From the NCBI RefSeq assembly GCF_013426735.1, contig NZ_AP023272.1, positions 843,501 through 907,500 of the forward strand: DNA of 64,000 nt, read 5' to 3'. A program made the translations under genes and the position numbers. This document shows, one piece after another, positions 1 to 8,830 of the stretch. The stretch is from Agrobacterium vitis. GTDB lineage: Bacteria > Pseudomonadota > Alphaproteobacteria > Rhizobiales > Rhizobiaceae. A model generated the notes under the pieces. That model was given only the letters and a program-made list of their open reading frames with translations, did not search any database and was not told the DNA's origin. Numbering within the stretch: position 1 is the stretch's first letter; each line of letters begins with the position of its first letter.

Positions 1-96
1 ACCCGGCGGCCATCGGCTTGAGAGAATATTGCTCTCAATGTCATCCAGAATACGCTGGTGCAGCGATTTGCTGCGTGTGTCTATCTCTTCAGTCAT
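1..96 (-). CDS. HutC-like GntR family regulator, N-terminal part only
   Basis: The 32 visible residues start MTEEIDTRSKSLHQRIL and continue with a segment ending RWPPG. This is the first helix of the GntR winged-helix DNA-binding domain, in the form typical of HutC (histidine utilisation repressor). The gene runs off the window edge. Its ATG overlaps the stop of the ABC ATPase gene by one base (TGATG), so the two are probably co-transcribed. In the HutC family the effector is urocanate; that this one controls the adjacent transporter and that the transporter carries histidine are inferences from position. It could also be another member of the HutC subfamily. Confidence 0.7.
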   Translation of the reverse strand, partial: MTEEIDTRSKSLHQRILDDIESNILSSRWPPG

Positions 97-887
97 CATG
101 CCAGCATCGATGCGCCGCGATCCAGATAGGTATCAAGGAATTGTTCCAATCGGGGATGGCGCGGCTTGGCAAAAACATCCGATGGCGCGCCGGTAAACAG
201 CAATTTTCCCTGGTCGAGAAAGCTGATCTGCTGGCCAACCGTGGCGGCAAAGCCGATTTCGTGGGACACGACCACCATGGTCATGCCCTCGGCTGCCAGA
301 TCGCGCATCACGTTGAGCACTTCGCCGGTTAATTCCGGGTCGAGCGCCGAGGTTGGCTCATCAAACAGCATGATTTTCGGTTGCAAGGCGAGGGCGCGGG
401 CAATGGCCACGCGCTGTTGCTGTCCGCCGGACAGCTGCGACGGGTAGTGGCCTGCGCGGTTTTCCAGCCCCACTTTTTTCAGCTGCGCCATGGCGCGGTC
501 TTCCGCCTCACGTTTTGGCACTTTATGCACGGTCTTCAAGGCTTCGGAGACATTACCAAGCGCGGTCATATGCGGCCAGAGATTGAATTGTTGGAACACC
601 ATGCCAATTTTAGAGCGCACGGCGCGGATTTGGGCGGCAGGCAAGCGTTCACGTTGACCATCGGGTTTTTCGAAATAGCCAAGTGCCTCGCCGCTGACGG
701 TGATCATGCCTTCGCTGGCCTCTTCCAGAAAGGCCATGCACCGCAGAAGCGTGCTTTTGCCAGAGCCGGAGGGGCCAATCAGGCAGGAGACCTTACCTTC
801 CGGGATTTCCAGGTTGATGTCATTTAACACGGTATTGGTGCCAAAGCGCTTGACGAGCTTGGAAACGGAAATAGCGGGAAGCGTCAT
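96..887 (-). CDS. polar amino acid ABC transporter, ATP-binding protein
   Basis: This 263-residue ATPase drives uptake of a polar amino acid across the inner membrane. Walker A (GPSGSGKST) is near residue 39, the signature LSGGQQQR near 155 and Walker B (IMLFDEPTSALDP) follows directly, with the switch His in VVVSHE. Length and motifs fit the GlnQ/HisP class. The start overlaps the stop of the downstream-facing permease gene (ATGA), so translation is probably coupled. The order is binding protein, permease, permease, ATPase, regulator. The adjacent HutC-like gene makes histidine or a close relative a reasonable substrate, but the motifs alone do not fix the substrate. Confidence 0.9.
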   Translation of the reverse strand: MTLPAISVSKLVKRFGTNTVLNDINLEIPEGKVSCLIGPSGSGKSTLLRCMAFLEEASEGMITVSGEALGYFEKPDGQRERLPAAQIRAVRSKIGMVFQQFNLWPHMTALGNVSEALKTVHKVPKREAEDRAMAQLKKVGLENRAGHYPSQLSGGQQQRVAIARALALQPKIMLFDEPTSALDPELTGEVLNVMRDLAAEGMTMVVVSHEIGFAATVGQQISFLDQGKLLFTGAPSDVFAKPRHPRLEQFLDTYLDRGASMLA

Positions 888-1552
888 GGCGCGGAAAACC
901 TCAATCTGCTCAAACGGGATTCAGCCTTGCGAGCCGCCCAAGCGGTGGCCTCCACAATGACCCAGTAAATAACGGCCAGCACGAAAATCGCCTCCAGAAA
1001 GGCATATTGCGCAGAACCAATGGCGCTGACGGTGGCGGTGAGTTCGGGAACGGTGATGATCGACAACACCGCCGATTCTTTCAGAAGAATGATCGCCAGA
1101 TTGACGCAAGGTGGCAGCACGATCAGCGCCATTTCGGGCAAGAGAATGCGGCGAATAATTTGAAGCCGGGTCAGCCCCAGACATTCTGCCGCTTCCACAT
1201 GGCCATGGGGAACGGAGCCATAGCCTGCGCGGAAAATTTCCGAGTAATAGGCGGCGGAATAGACGGTGAGACCAATCAACCCGCAAGGGATAGGGTCGAG
1301 CGACAGGCCAACATAGGGTCCGCCATAATAGACAAGGAAAATCTGGATTAGAAATGGCGTGCCGCGTAACACTTCCACCACCAATCCCAGTGGAATATCC
1401 AGAAGCCTGCCGCCGTAGCGCCGTCCTGTCGCGACGAGAAAGCCAACGACAATGCCCAGCACCATGCCGACCACCCAGATCCAGAGGGTGGTGGTGGCAC
1501 CGCTGAAAATTTCCGGCAGATGATCGAGAATGACTTTCGGATCAAAGATCAT
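884..1552 (-). CDS. polar amino acid ABC transporter permease
   Basis: A 222-residue inner-membrane permease of the HisMQ/GlnP type. It has about five hydrophobic segments, a conserved N-terminal LPEIFSGATTTLWIW start and the cytoplasmic EAA loop (HVEAAECLGLTRLQIIRRILLPEMA) that docks on the ATPase. Its start overlaps the stop of the second permease by four bases and its stop overlaps the ATPase start, so the three are tightly coupled. It forms a heterodimeric pore with the 1549-2190 product. Confidence 0.9.
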   Translation of the reverse strand: MIFDPKVILDHLPEIFSGATTTLWIWVVGMVLGIVVGFLVATGRRYGGRLLDIPLGLVVEVLRGTPFLIQIFLVYYGGPYVGLSLDPIPCGLIGLTVYSAAYYSEIFRAGYGSVPHGHVEAAECLGLTRLQIIRRILLPEMALIVLPPCVNLAIILLKESAVLSIITVPELTATVSAIGSAQYAFLEAIFVLAVIYWVIVEATAWAARKAESRLSRLRFSAP

Positions 1553-2190
1553 TTGACCGCTCCCGGCAGGCTACGCTCGGTGATGCGGGCGATCATCGCC
1601 ACGCTCCAGCAGATGATCAGGTAAATCAGCGCTGCCGATGAAAACAGCTCAATGGGCAGATAGGTGGAGGCGGCAAGATCCTGTGCCATGCGGGTCAGCT
1701 CGACAATGCCGACGACCGAGACCAGCGAAGAGGATTTGAGGATCATGATTGCCTCATTGACCAAAGCCGGAAAGGTCAGCCGCAACGCAATGGGCAGTTT
1801 GATGCGTAAAAACGTCTGGCGGCCTGAAAAGCCAGCCATATCGGCAGCCTCGATCAAGCCTTTCGGCACGCTTTCAAAGCCCCCACGCAGGTTTTCGGCC
1901 TGATAGGCTGCGGTGCAAAGCGACAGGCCAATGATGGCGGCCACCACGCTTGGCACATTGATGCCTATAAAAGGCAGGAGATTGTAAATCAGCAGCAATT
2001 GCACCAGCAATGGCACGCCGCGAAAGAAGCTGATGAACAGCTTGGTTGGCATTGTATAGAGTCGTTTGCCGGAGAGCATGGCGCCAGACAGGGCAATGGC
2101 AATCAAAAAGCCGATGGCAATCGAAATCACGCTGATGCCCAGCGTCCATCCGGCAGCCTTAACCAGCAGGAAGAAGAGTTTGAATGACAT
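1549..2190 (-). CDS. polar amino acid ABC transporter permease
   Basis: A 213-residue permease of the same HisMQ family as its neighbour. It opens with a hydrophobic LFFLLVKAAGWTLGIS segment, carries FFRGVPLLVQL, and has the EAA loop LIEAADMAGFSGRQTFLRIKLPIAL. The ATG at 2190 is the first plausible start. About 300 bases with two palindromes separate it from the binding-protein gene upstream, which fits the usual excess of binding protein over membrane subunits. Confidence 0.9.
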   Translation of the reverse strand: MSFKLFFLLVKAAGWTLGISVISIAIGFLIAIALSGAMLSGKRLYTMPTKLFISFFRGVPLLVQLLLIYNLLPFIGINVPSVVAAIIGLSLCTAAYQAENLRGGFESVPKGLIEAADMAGFSGRQTFLRIKLPIALRLTFPALVNEAIMILKSSSLVSVVGIVELTRMAQDLAASTYLPIELFSSAALIYLIICWSVAMIARITERSLPGAVK

Positions 2191-2299
2191 GGCTCTCCGG
2201 TCTTCGTGTTTTTGTGGCTATCGATGAGCATGGATGGTTCAGTGTGGCAGATGAAAGAAGGGTGCTTTTCGGCCCATCCGTTTATTGGCCCACCTCACT

Positions 2300-2430
2300 C
2301 TCGGCCTTCGTCACCCTCGGGCCTGTCCCGAGGGTCTGCTACGAGAGACTATGCCATTAAGGTCGTTTTTAACGTTTAACGGTGGCAGATGCTCGGCACA
2401 GGGCCGAGCATGACGTTGGAGAGAAAGGTG
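2300..2430 (-). repeat. intergenic palindromic element between binding protein and permease genes
   Basis: Two perfect hairpins lie in the 304-base gap 2191-2494: ACCCTCGGG/CCCGAGGGT at 2313-2335 with a 5-base loop, and ATGCTCGGC/GCCGAGCAT at 2389-2411. Palindromes of this kind are typical of short mosaic repeats between genes in rhizobia. Here they may also act as an attenuator or an RNA 3-prime stabiliser after the binding-protein gene. The rest of the gap shows nothing else. Confidence 0.55.
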
Positions 2431-2494
2431 ACTTATTGTCATCAGGTGGGCGTCATTTGGAACGGCGTTTTCACGCCCTCCCAATCGGATCACC

Positions 2495-3322
2495 TCAAAA
2501 CGCCGGGTCTTTCACGCTATCAGGCGTATCAAACTTGGTGCCAAACCACTTTTCCTGCAATTTCGCCATGCGGCCATCACCCTTCATCTTGATGATGGCG
2601 GCATCGACGGCGTCGATCAGGCTGGCGTGGTCTGCATCCTTGGTGCCGACAAAGCTGAAATAGCTCTTTTTGCCAAAGGGTGGCAGAACCACTTCAAAAG
2701 CTCCATTGCGCTGCTTGGCAACGAAGGCGATATTGGGCAGTGAATTGGCAACGGCCACCACGCGGCCCGCGGCCATATCGGCATAGGCGTCGTTGAAGGA
2801 GACATATTCACGCACATCAATTTTCTTCGGCAGGGTTGCGGAAAGCTCCTGCAACTGCGCCAGCTGGGCTGTGGCCTTGCCGACGCCAACAGATTTACCC
2901 GCCAGATCCTCAGGCTTGGTAATGGTCTTGTCGCCAGCCTTTTTCAGGATAGCAACGGTGGCTTCGGCAATCGGAGCGGTGAAGCGATAGCGCTCCATGC
3001 GGGCTTTGGTGACGGTGGCAGGGCCTGCAACAATATCGAACTTGCCTGCTTCAAGGCCGGGCAAAACACCGTCCCACGGCAGGGCAATCCACTCAACCTT
3101 CACGCCCAATTCCTTGCCGATTTCGGCAAAGAGATCGACGTTGAGGCCAACGTGGTCGCCAGCATCGATAAAGTCAAAGGGTGCAAAGGCGGTTTCCGTG
3201 CCGACTTTCAACGTGCCAGCGGCTTTGATCTTGGTGAGCGCATCTTCGGCATGGGCCGACATGCTCGCACCAAACAACAGGGCGGCCCCAAGCGCCGCCT
3301 TCAGCAACAGTCTTTTCTGCAT
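2495..3322 (-). CDS. periplasmic amino acid-binding protein (SBP family 3)
   Basis: A 275-residue periplasmic receptor for the transporter encoded at 96-2190. The start chosen (3322) gives a classic signal peptide, MQKRLLLKAALGAALLFGAS, cleaved after SAHA, and has GGAG nine bases upstream; an upstream in-frame extension has no signal character. The mature part shows the SBP_bac_3 pattern: GTLKVGTETAFAPFDF, a DIVAGPATVTKARMERYRF segment and a C-terminal GDGRMAKLQEKWFG. The family binds polar or cationic amino acids; the ligand cannot be read from the sequence. Confidence 0.88.
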   Translation of the reverse strand: MQKRLLLKAALGAALLFGASMSAHAEDALTKIKAAGTLKVGTETAFAPFDFIDAGDHVGLNVDLFAEIGKELGVKVEWIALPWDGVLPGLEAGKFDIVAGPATVTKARMERYRFTAPIAEATVAILKKAGDKTITKPEDLAGKSVGVGKATAQLAQLQELSATLPKKIDVREYVSFNDAYADMAAGRVVAVANSLPNIAFVAKQRNGAFEVVLPPFGKKSYFSFVGTKDADHASLIDAVDAAIIKMKGDGRMAKLQEKWFGTKFDTPDSVKDPAF

Positions 3323-3393
3323 CACGATTTCTCCAGTTGCCCGCAACCCGGCGATCTCTCGTACCGGTGCAATTCCCCTCAGCCGTTTCTCGG

Positions 3394-3413
3394 CTATTTG
3401 ACTATACAAATAG
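3394..3413. promoter_or_regulatory. candidate repressor operator (HutC-like site)
   Basis: A perfect inverted repeat CTATTTG-N6-CAAATAG overlaps the proposed -10 element of the binding-protein promoter. Its core GTATAG resembles GntR/HutC-type operators. The HutC-like gene at the end of the same gene run is the obvious candidate binder, but this is inference. Confidence 0.45.
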
Positions 3414-3437
3414 AGCGGGGAAGGGGGCAGCTGTCAA
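3409..3437 (-). promoter_or_regulatory. sigma70-type promoter of the amino acid transporter
   Basis: Reading the minus strand, TTGACA (3437-3432) and TCTATT (3414-3409) are separated by 17 bases, about 85 bases upstream of the binding-protein start. The -35 is a perfect match and the -10 is moderate. Confidence 0.5.
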
Positions 3438-3449
3438 TGCTATTGTGCG

Positions 3450-3471
3450 GAAAATAAGCGTGCTTATTTTC
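3450..3471. repeat. 22-bp perfect palindrome between frcK and the transporter promoter
   Basis: Ten-base arms GAAAATAAGC and GCTTATTTTC flank a two-base centre. It lies after the frcK stop and before the transporter promoter. It could be the frcK terminator hairpin, ending in a TTATTTT tract on the minus strand, or a regulator site. Confidence 0.55.
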
Positions 3472-3532
3472 TAAGCAGATCTTTGGCTGGAGTCGAGGCG
3501 AATCCGCCCCTTTTTCCAAGGAAAATGCTATT

Positions 3533-4168
3533 TCATGCGATGGCGACGATATCGACGCTGATATCGGCGGGCCGGGAGGCTTCGATCACCAATCGACCGT
3601 TGGGCAAGTCGTTACCATTCAATTTCCAGGCGATTGCGGCCTCGTCCAGTCCGTAATGAACCCAGCGGTCGCGCAGGCGCTGTTCCAGCACCTCCAGTGG
3701 GGGGCCGACGAAGACCGTCAGGTCGAAGCAGCTTTGCAGACGGGTCCAAGGGGCGCGATCCAGAAGCAGGTAATTGCCCTCGATCAGAATGAAGCGGGTT
3801 TCCGGTGCAATTGGCCGGGCCGAGGCAATCGCTAGTTCGCGGTCGCGGTCGAAAACCGGCACAAGCACTTCCTCGTCGCCAGCCTTCACCGCCGTGACGA
3901 TGTCGAGAAAGCCGCGCACGTCGAAGGTTTCCGGCGCGCCCTTGCGCTTCAGCAGGCCGCGCTGTTCCAGAATGCCGTTGTCCATGTGAAATCCGTCCAT
4001 CGGCAGGATTTCCGCAGTTTCGCCGCGCGCAATCAGCGCCTCGCGCAAGGCTTCCGACAGGGTGGACTTACCGGCACCTGGCGGCCCGGCAATGGCGATC
4101 ATGAAACGGCTGGCCCCTTGGGCCAGCCGCGTGATTTCCTCAAGAAGGGAGGAAATAGATGTTGTCAT
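3533..4168 (-). CDS. frcK: FrcK-type sugar kinase / P-loop kinase of the fructose transport operon
   Basis: A 211-residue P-loop kinase of the uridine kinase/pantothenate kinase-like fold. The Walker A motif GPPGAGKST is at about residue 28, and a LPMDGFHMDN segment and an EGNYLLLD strand match the family's substrate lid and Walker B regions. The gene is last in the frcBCAK order known from Sinorhizobium meliloti, where FrcK is the putative kinase of the fructose uptake operon. Its ATG overlaps the frcA stop (ATGA). The substrate is inferred from context, since P-loop kinases of this type act on several sugars and nucleosides. Confidence 0.82.
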   Translation of the reverse strand: MTTSISSLLEEITRLAQGASRFMIAIAGPPGAGKSTLSEALREALIARGETAEILPMDGFHMDNGILEQRGLLKRKGAPETFDVRGFLDIVTAVKAGDEEVLVPVFDRDRELAIASARPIAPETRFILIEGNYLLLDRAPWTRLQSCFDLTVFVGPPLEVLEQRLRDRWVHYGLDEAAIAWKLNGNDLPNGRLVIEASRPADISVDIVAIA

Positions 4169-4947
4169 GCTGCAATCGCTTCTGCTGGTGCTTCTTTTGC
4201 ACCCGTCATGAAGGCCACGGCATCCGACATGGTGTAATCCTTCGGATTGATCACGCAGAGACGCTTGCCAAGCCGATGGATGTGGATGCGGTCGGCCACT
4301 TCAAACACATGCGGCATATTGTGCGAGATCAGCACGATCGGCATGCCGCGCGAGCGCACGTCCTGGATCAGCTCCAGCACGCGGCGGCTTTCCTTGACAC
4401 CCAAGGCAGCGGTTGGTTCGTCGAGGATAACCACCTTGGAACCAAAGGCAGCGGCGCGTGCCACCGCCACACCCTGACGCTGACCGCCGGACAGGGTTTC
4501 CACCGCCTGATTGATGTTCTGGATGGTCATCAGACCAAGCTCGGACAACTTTTCACGGGCAAATTTGTCCATGGCAGGCTTGTCCAGCGCCCGGAACACG
4601 CTGCCCATGATGCCGGGTTTGCGCATTTCACGGCCCAGAAACATGTTGTCGGCAATGGAGAGCGCCGGAGACAGGGCAAGGTTCTGATACACGGTTTCAA
4701 TGCCAGCTTTGCGGGCATCGATCGGCGAACGGAAGTTGATGGTCTGTCCTTCGAGCTTGATCTCGCCTTCATCCGGCGTCACGGCGCCGGAAATGGCCTT
4801 GATCAGAGATGACTTTCCTGCCCCGTTATCGCCGATCACAGCGAGGATTTCACCCGGATAAAGATCAAAATCGGCGTTGTCGAGGGCAGTGACGCGGCCA
4901 TAACGCTTGACGAGACCACGGGCGGTGAGAATGGGTTCTTGTGCCAT
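4165..4947 (-). CDS. frcA: fructose-type ABC transporter ATP-binding protein
   Basis: A 260-residue sugar ABC ATPase of the single-domain FrcA type, about half the size of the usual RbsA-like tandem ATPases. Walker A is GDNGAGKSS near residue 38, the signature LSGGQRQG is near 145 and Walker B VVILDEPTAALG follows. The ATG at 4947 is chosen because it overlaps the frcC stop by one base (TAATG) with AAAGG upstream; an in-frame extension into frcC is unlikely. It powers the FrcC permease, probably as a homodimer. Confidence 0.9.
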   Translation of the reverse strand: MAQEPILTARGLVKRYGRVTALDNADFDLYPGEILAVIGDNGAGKSSLIKAISGAVTPDEGEIKLEGQTINFRSPIDARKAGIETVYQNLALSPALSIADNMFLGREMRKPGIMGSVFRALDKPAMDKFAREKLSELGLMTIQNINQAVETLSGGQRQGVAVARAAAFGSKVVILDEPTAALGVKESRRVLELIQDVRSRGMPIVLISHNMPHVFEVADRIHIHRLGKRLCVINPKDYTMSDAVAFMTGAKEAPAEAIAA

Positions 4948-6029
4948 TAGCCAGCTACCTTTCTGATCCATTGGTCAATTGCGACGGCGGCAATGATCAG
5001 CACGCCAATCAGCATATAGGTCCATTGCGGGTCGGTGCCGGCCATACGCAGGCCAAGCTGGAATACGCCAACAATCAACGCGCCAAACAGCATCCCCATG
5101 ATAGAACCGCGACCGCCGAACAGCGACATGCCGCCAATGACCACTGCGGTGATGGATTCGATATTGGCAAACTGGCCAGCCGTTGGCGATACCGAGCCGA
5201 TACGGCCAATCATCGCCCAACCACCCAGCGCACAGATCAGGCCGGCAAGGGTGTAGACGGAAATCAGCATGCGCTTGACATTGACGCCAGACAATTCCGC
5301 TGCATCGGGATCGTCGCCGACCGCGTAGAGATGGCGGCCCCATGCTGTGTTGTTCAAGACATACCAGAGCACGGCGACCAGAAGGGCCAGCGCGATTACG
5401 CCATAGGTCAGGACGGCGCCGCCCAACTTAAAGCTTTGGCCAAAGTATTGCAGAATGGGCGCATTGGTGACCAGATCCTGCGACCGGATCGTTTCATTCG
5501 ATGAATAGAGGAAATTGGCCGCCAGAACGATCTGCCACATGCCGAGCGTGACAATGAACGGAGGCAGCTTGACGCGGGCCACCAGCACGCCATTGATGAA
5601 ACCGCAAATGCCGCCGACGGCAAAGCCGCACAGCACGGCAAGCGGGCCAGGCATGCCATAGTGAACGGCGAATTGCCCCATGACCACCGATGACAACACC
5701 ATGATGGCACCCACCGACAGATCGATACCGGCAGTGAGAATGACCAGGGTCTGTGCCGCACCGATAATCCCGGTAATGGCAACCTGTTGCAAAATCAGTG
5801 TCAGAGCAAAAGGCGAAAAGAACTTGCCGCCCAGAATGACGCCGAAAGCGATCAGAGACAGGATGAGTACGATCAGCGGCACGGCAGCCGGGCTGGAATG
5901 CAGGAAGTGCTGAAACTTCTGCAAGGGCGTCTTGTCGTTGGTATCGAACTGGGCGACCGAGGTCGAGCTGCCCGACAGGACGTTTTCGTATTCAAGATGA
6001 GGTTTGGTGGCGGCTTTTGGCTCGCTCAT
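4947..6029 (-). CDS. frcC: fructose-type ABC transporter permease
   Basis: A 360-residue integral membrane permease of the BPD_transp_2 (RbsC/XylH) family with about ten hydrophobic segments after a 60-residue cytoplasmic N-terminus. Conserved family blocks include TLVILTAGIDLSVGAIM, VTLGMWQIVLA and AVVIGGMSLFGGRGSI. The start at 6029 (MSEPKAATKP) has a strong GGAGGAAAG ribosome site. The gap of about 195 bases to frcB contains a stable hairpin. FrcC forms the inner-membrane channel for the sugar delivered by FrcB. Confidence 0.92.
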   Translation of the reverse strand: MSEPKAATKPHLEYENVLSGSSTSVAQFDTNDKTPLQKFQHFLHSSPAAVPLIVLILSLIAFGVILGGKFFSPFALTLILQQVAITGIIGAAQTLVILTAGIDLSVGAIMVLSSVVMGQFAVHYGMPGPLAVLCGFAVGGICGFINGVLVARVKLPPFIVTLGMWQIVLAANFLYSSNETIRSQDLVTNAPILQYFGQSFKLGGAVLTYGVIALALLVAVLWYVLNNTAWGRHLYAVGDDPDAAELSGVNVKRMLISVYTLAGLICALGGWAMIGRIGSVSPTAGQFANIESITAVVIGGMSLFGGRGSIMGMLFGALIVGVFQLGLRMAGTDPQWTYMLIGVLIIAAVAIDQWIRKVAG

Positions 6030-6178
6030 CGGCTTTCCTCCCGTGGACCTCTTCTGAGGCTTGAGGGCCGGGCTGGACCGTGACACCAATTGCCGACGGC
6101 CGCCTGCGGCATTGTAGGATTTATGTATTCAACCCAGAAATCTGTCTATTACTCTTGGTTGCGTATCGCGCTTACCAG

Positions 6179-6200
6179 AAGGGCGGCCTGAGCCGCCCTT
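6179..6200 (-). terminator. frcB-frcC intergenic hairpin
   Basis: A perfect nine-base stem AAGGGCGGC/GCCGCCCTT with a four-base loop lies just after the frcB stop. There is no T-tract, so it is more likely an RNA 3-prime stabiliser or partial attenuator that keeps FrcB in excess over FrcC. Confidence 0.55.
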
Positions 6201-6224
6201 CCGTTGCAATATTTCAAGAGCGTA

Positions 6225-7250
6225 TCAGCCCCAGCACTTCTTCAGGCCTTCGGCGACGTCGATTGACGGAACGCCTTTGGCAGCCTTGTCGGTGACGAGC
6301 GAAACGCCCGTATCAAAGAAGTCCTTGCCAGCGGTTGGCTTTGGCTTTTCGCCAGAGTCAGCAAACTTCTTAATGGCTTCGATGCCCAGAGCCGCCATCA
6401 TCAGCGGATACTGCTGCGATGTCGCACCAATCACGCCTTCCTTGACGTTTTTCACGCCAGGGCAGCCGCCGTCAACCGATACGATCAGCACGTCCTTCTG
6501 CTTGCCAACAGCCTTGAGGGCTTCGTAGGCACCGGCAGCGGCTGGCTCGTTGATCGTGTGAACAACGTTGATGTTCGGGTTTTTCTGCAGAAGGTTTTCC
6601 ATGGCCGTACGGCCACCTTCTTCGTTGCCGTTGGTGATGTCGTGGCCGACGATGCGCGGGTCGGTTTCGTCACCAATCTTGTTCGGGTCCTTCGGATCAA
6701 TGCCGAAGCCGATCATGAAGCCCTGGTCGCGCATAACGTCAACCGATGGCTGGGCAGGGGTAAGGTCGAGGAAGGCAACCTTGGCATCCTTGGCCTTGTC
6801 GCCCAAAGTGGCGGCAGCCCACTGGCCAATCAGCTTGCCAGCAAGAAGGTTGTCGGTCGCAAATGTCGCGTCAGCGGCATTGACCGGATCAAGCGGCGTA
6901 TCGAGTGCGATCACCAGAAGACCCGCGTCGCGGGCTTCCTTGACGGCAGGCACGATGCCCTTGGTGTCGGAGGCGGTGATCAGGATACCCTTGGCACCAT
7001 CGGCAATGCAGGTTTCAATGGCTGCAACCTGGCTTTCGCTATCGCCATCGATCTTGCCGGCATAGGACTTCAGCGTAACGCCCAGTTCCTTGGCCTTGGC
7101 GGAAGCGCCTTCCTTCATCTTGACGAAGAATGGATTGGTATCGGTTTTGGTGATCAGGCAGGCTGACACGTCAGCAGCCTGTGCGCCTGTCGAAAAGACA
7201 ACGCCGAGAGCCAGGGCGCCAAGCGTGGCGCCGATCAAATTGGTCTTCAT
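6225..7250 (-). CDS. frcB: periplasmic sugar-binding protein of the frc operon
   Basis: A 341-residue periplasmic binding protein of the Peripla_BP_4 (ribose-binding-like) family. A signal peptide [20 protein letters not shown] is cleaved after TGAQA. The mature protein keeps the family blocks [50 protein letters not shown] and [19 protein letters not shown]. It is the first gene of the frc run and closely resembles FrcB of rhizobia, which binds fructose and also ribose and mannose. A ROK repressor gene is divergent 350 bases upstream. Confidence 0.92.
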   Translation of the reverse strand: MKTNLIGATLGALALGVVFSTGAQAADVSACLITKTDTNPFFVKMKEGASAKAKELGVTLKSYAGKIDGDSESQVAAIETCIADGAKGILITASDTKGIVPAVKEARDAGLLVIALDTPLDPVNAADATFATDNLLAGKLIGQWAAATLGDKAKDAKVAFLDLTPAQPSVDVMRDQGFMIGFGIDPKDPNKIGDETDPRIVGHDITNGNEEGGRTAMENLLQKNPNINVVHTINEPAAAGAYEALKAVGKQKDVLIVSVDGGCPGVKNVKEGVIGATSQQYPLMMAALGIEAIKKFADSGEKPKPTAGKDFFDTGVSLVTDKAAKGVPSIDVAEGLKKCWG

Positions 7251-7600
7251 ATGGATCCTCCCAAGGACAAAGATAAACGCACCCTCTCAAGGGGCCGTTC
7301 GGTTCGCATGGTCCATCACCTCTCCCGTGTTGGCCTCCATGCTTCCTGCCTCAAGAAAACACTATTCCAAATGCCTGTCAATAAATAAATCGAGTTGAAT
7401 TATTAATCCACTGTGGCATGCTTGGCCCTGTCGTGGCCTGCCGGGGGAGCCTGTATCAGGCGGATACAGGCCAGGACAGAGGAGCAGAATGATCGCCGGA
7501 TCAGGATCGAAATTATTGGTCTGCCCGGTCGAATATGTAAGGAATTCCTGTTCAGCCGACGCTGGATGCAGTCGGGCGGCGCAGGATGGGAGGATGATCG
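7251..7600. other. frcB / ROK regulator divergent intergenic region
   Basis: This 350-base gap holds no gene. An AT-rich block at about 7370-7415 contains a TTGACA (7381-7376, minus strand) facing frcB, but no convincing -10 follows. The AT-rich block is a plausible place for the ROK protein to bind; this is inference. A GGGAGGA ribosome site for the ROK gene ends the region. Confidence 0.4.
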
Positions 7601-8830
7601 ATGACAGAGGGAATGAATGCGGGTCTGGCGATGCCGCCCGCTGCCCTCGAGACGAGTGGCGGCGCCAATCAGGTCGGCGTGCGCGCCTATAACGAGCGGC
7701 TGGTCATGTCGCTGGTGCGCCGGCATGGTAGCCTGTCCAAGGCGGAAATTGCCCGGCGCAGCGGTCTCTCGGCCCAGACGGTGACGGTGATCATGCGGGT
7801 GCTGGAGCGCGAAAAGCTGCTGGTGCGCGGTGAGCCGGTGCGTGGACGCGTCGGCCAGCCTTCGGTGCCAATGCGGCTCAATCCGGATGCGGTCTATTCG
7901 TTCGGGGTCAAGATCGGGAGACGCAGTGCCAACCTGGTGCTGATGGATTTCGTCGGCACGATCCGCCATGAGGTGCGTCGCACCTATCCTTATCCGATGC
8001 CCGGCCTCCTGCTGGATTTCATCGTCGGCGGCATTTCCGATATCGAGGGCAGGCTTTCCGTAGCCGAGCGGGCCCGAATTGCCGGTGTGGGCATCGCAGC
8101 GCCGTTCGAATTGTGGAGTTGGGCGGAGGAAACCGGCGCGCCATCAGAGGAAATGGATGTCTGGCGCGATACCGACCTGAAAGCCGATGTCGCGGCCCGG
8201 ATCGGTTATCCGGTCTTCATCCAGAACGATGCGACCAGCGCCTGCGCCGCCGAACTGGTGTTCGGGGTTGGGCCACACTATCCGGATTTCGTCTATTTCT
8301 TTCTCGGCTCCTTCGTGGGTGGCGGCATCGTGCTGAATTCCTCGCTGTTTTCCGGGCGCACCGGCACAGCTGGCGCGGTCGGGCCGCTGCCGGTGCAAAG
8401 GCGCGATGGCAAAACCGTCCAGCTTTTGAAGATTGCGTCGATTTTCGTGTTGGAAAACCTGCTGCGCGACTATGGACAGGATAGCCAGTCCCTGTGGTAT
8501 TCGCCGAGCGACTGGGTGGACTATGGGGAGCCGCTGGAAATCTGGATCCGCGATACCGCCGCAGCGCTGGCCCAGGCGATTGTGGCTGCGGCATCGATCA
8601 TCGACTTTTCCGCCGCCGTCATCGATGGCGGCTTTCCGCAATGGGTGCGCCAGCGTCTGGTCGTGGCCATCCAGGAAGCGGCGCGTGACCTCGACCTCCA
8701 GGGTGTATTGATGCCCGAGATTGTCGAAGGCGCCGTCGGCCACCAGGCCCGGTCGGTGGGCGGTGCCAGCCTGCCGCTGTTTTCCCGTTATCTTTTGGAT
8801 CAGAATGTGTTGTTCAAGGAGTTACTGTAA
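7601..8830 (+). CDS. ROK family transcriptional regulator of the frc operon
   Basis: A 409-residue repressor-type ROK protein. An N-terminal winged helix-turn-helix (about residues 30-75; SLSKAEIARRSGLSAQTVTVIM) is followed by the sugar-kinase-like ROK fold, with blocks GVGIAAPFELW, IQNDATSACAAELVFG and FLGSFVGGGIVLNSSLFSG. The ATG at 7601 has GGGAGGA about seven bases upstream. It is divergent from frcB and directly abuts the mutarotase gene, so it probably represses both and responds to the transported sugar. Ligand and operator are not known from the sequence. Confidence 0.85.
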   Translation: MTEGMNAGLAMPPAALETSGGANQVGVRAYNERLVMSLVRRHGSLSKAEIARRSGLSAQTVTVIMRVLEREKLLVRGEPVRGRVGQPSVPMRLNPDAVYSFGVKIGRRSANLVLMDFVGTIRHEVRRTYPYPMPGLLLDFIVGGISDIEGRLSVAERARIAGVGIAAPFELWSWAEETGAPSEEMDVWRDTDLKADVAARIGYPVFIQNDATSACAAELVFGVGPHYPDFVYFFLGSFVGGGIVLNSSLFSGRTGTAGAVGPLPVQRRDGKTVQLLKIASIFVLENLLRDYGQDSQSLWYSPSDWVDYGEPLEIWIRDTAAALAQAIVAAASIIDFSAAVIDGGFPQWVRQRLVVAIQEAARDLDLQGVLMPEIVEGAVGHQARSVGGASLPLFSRYLLDQNVLFKELL

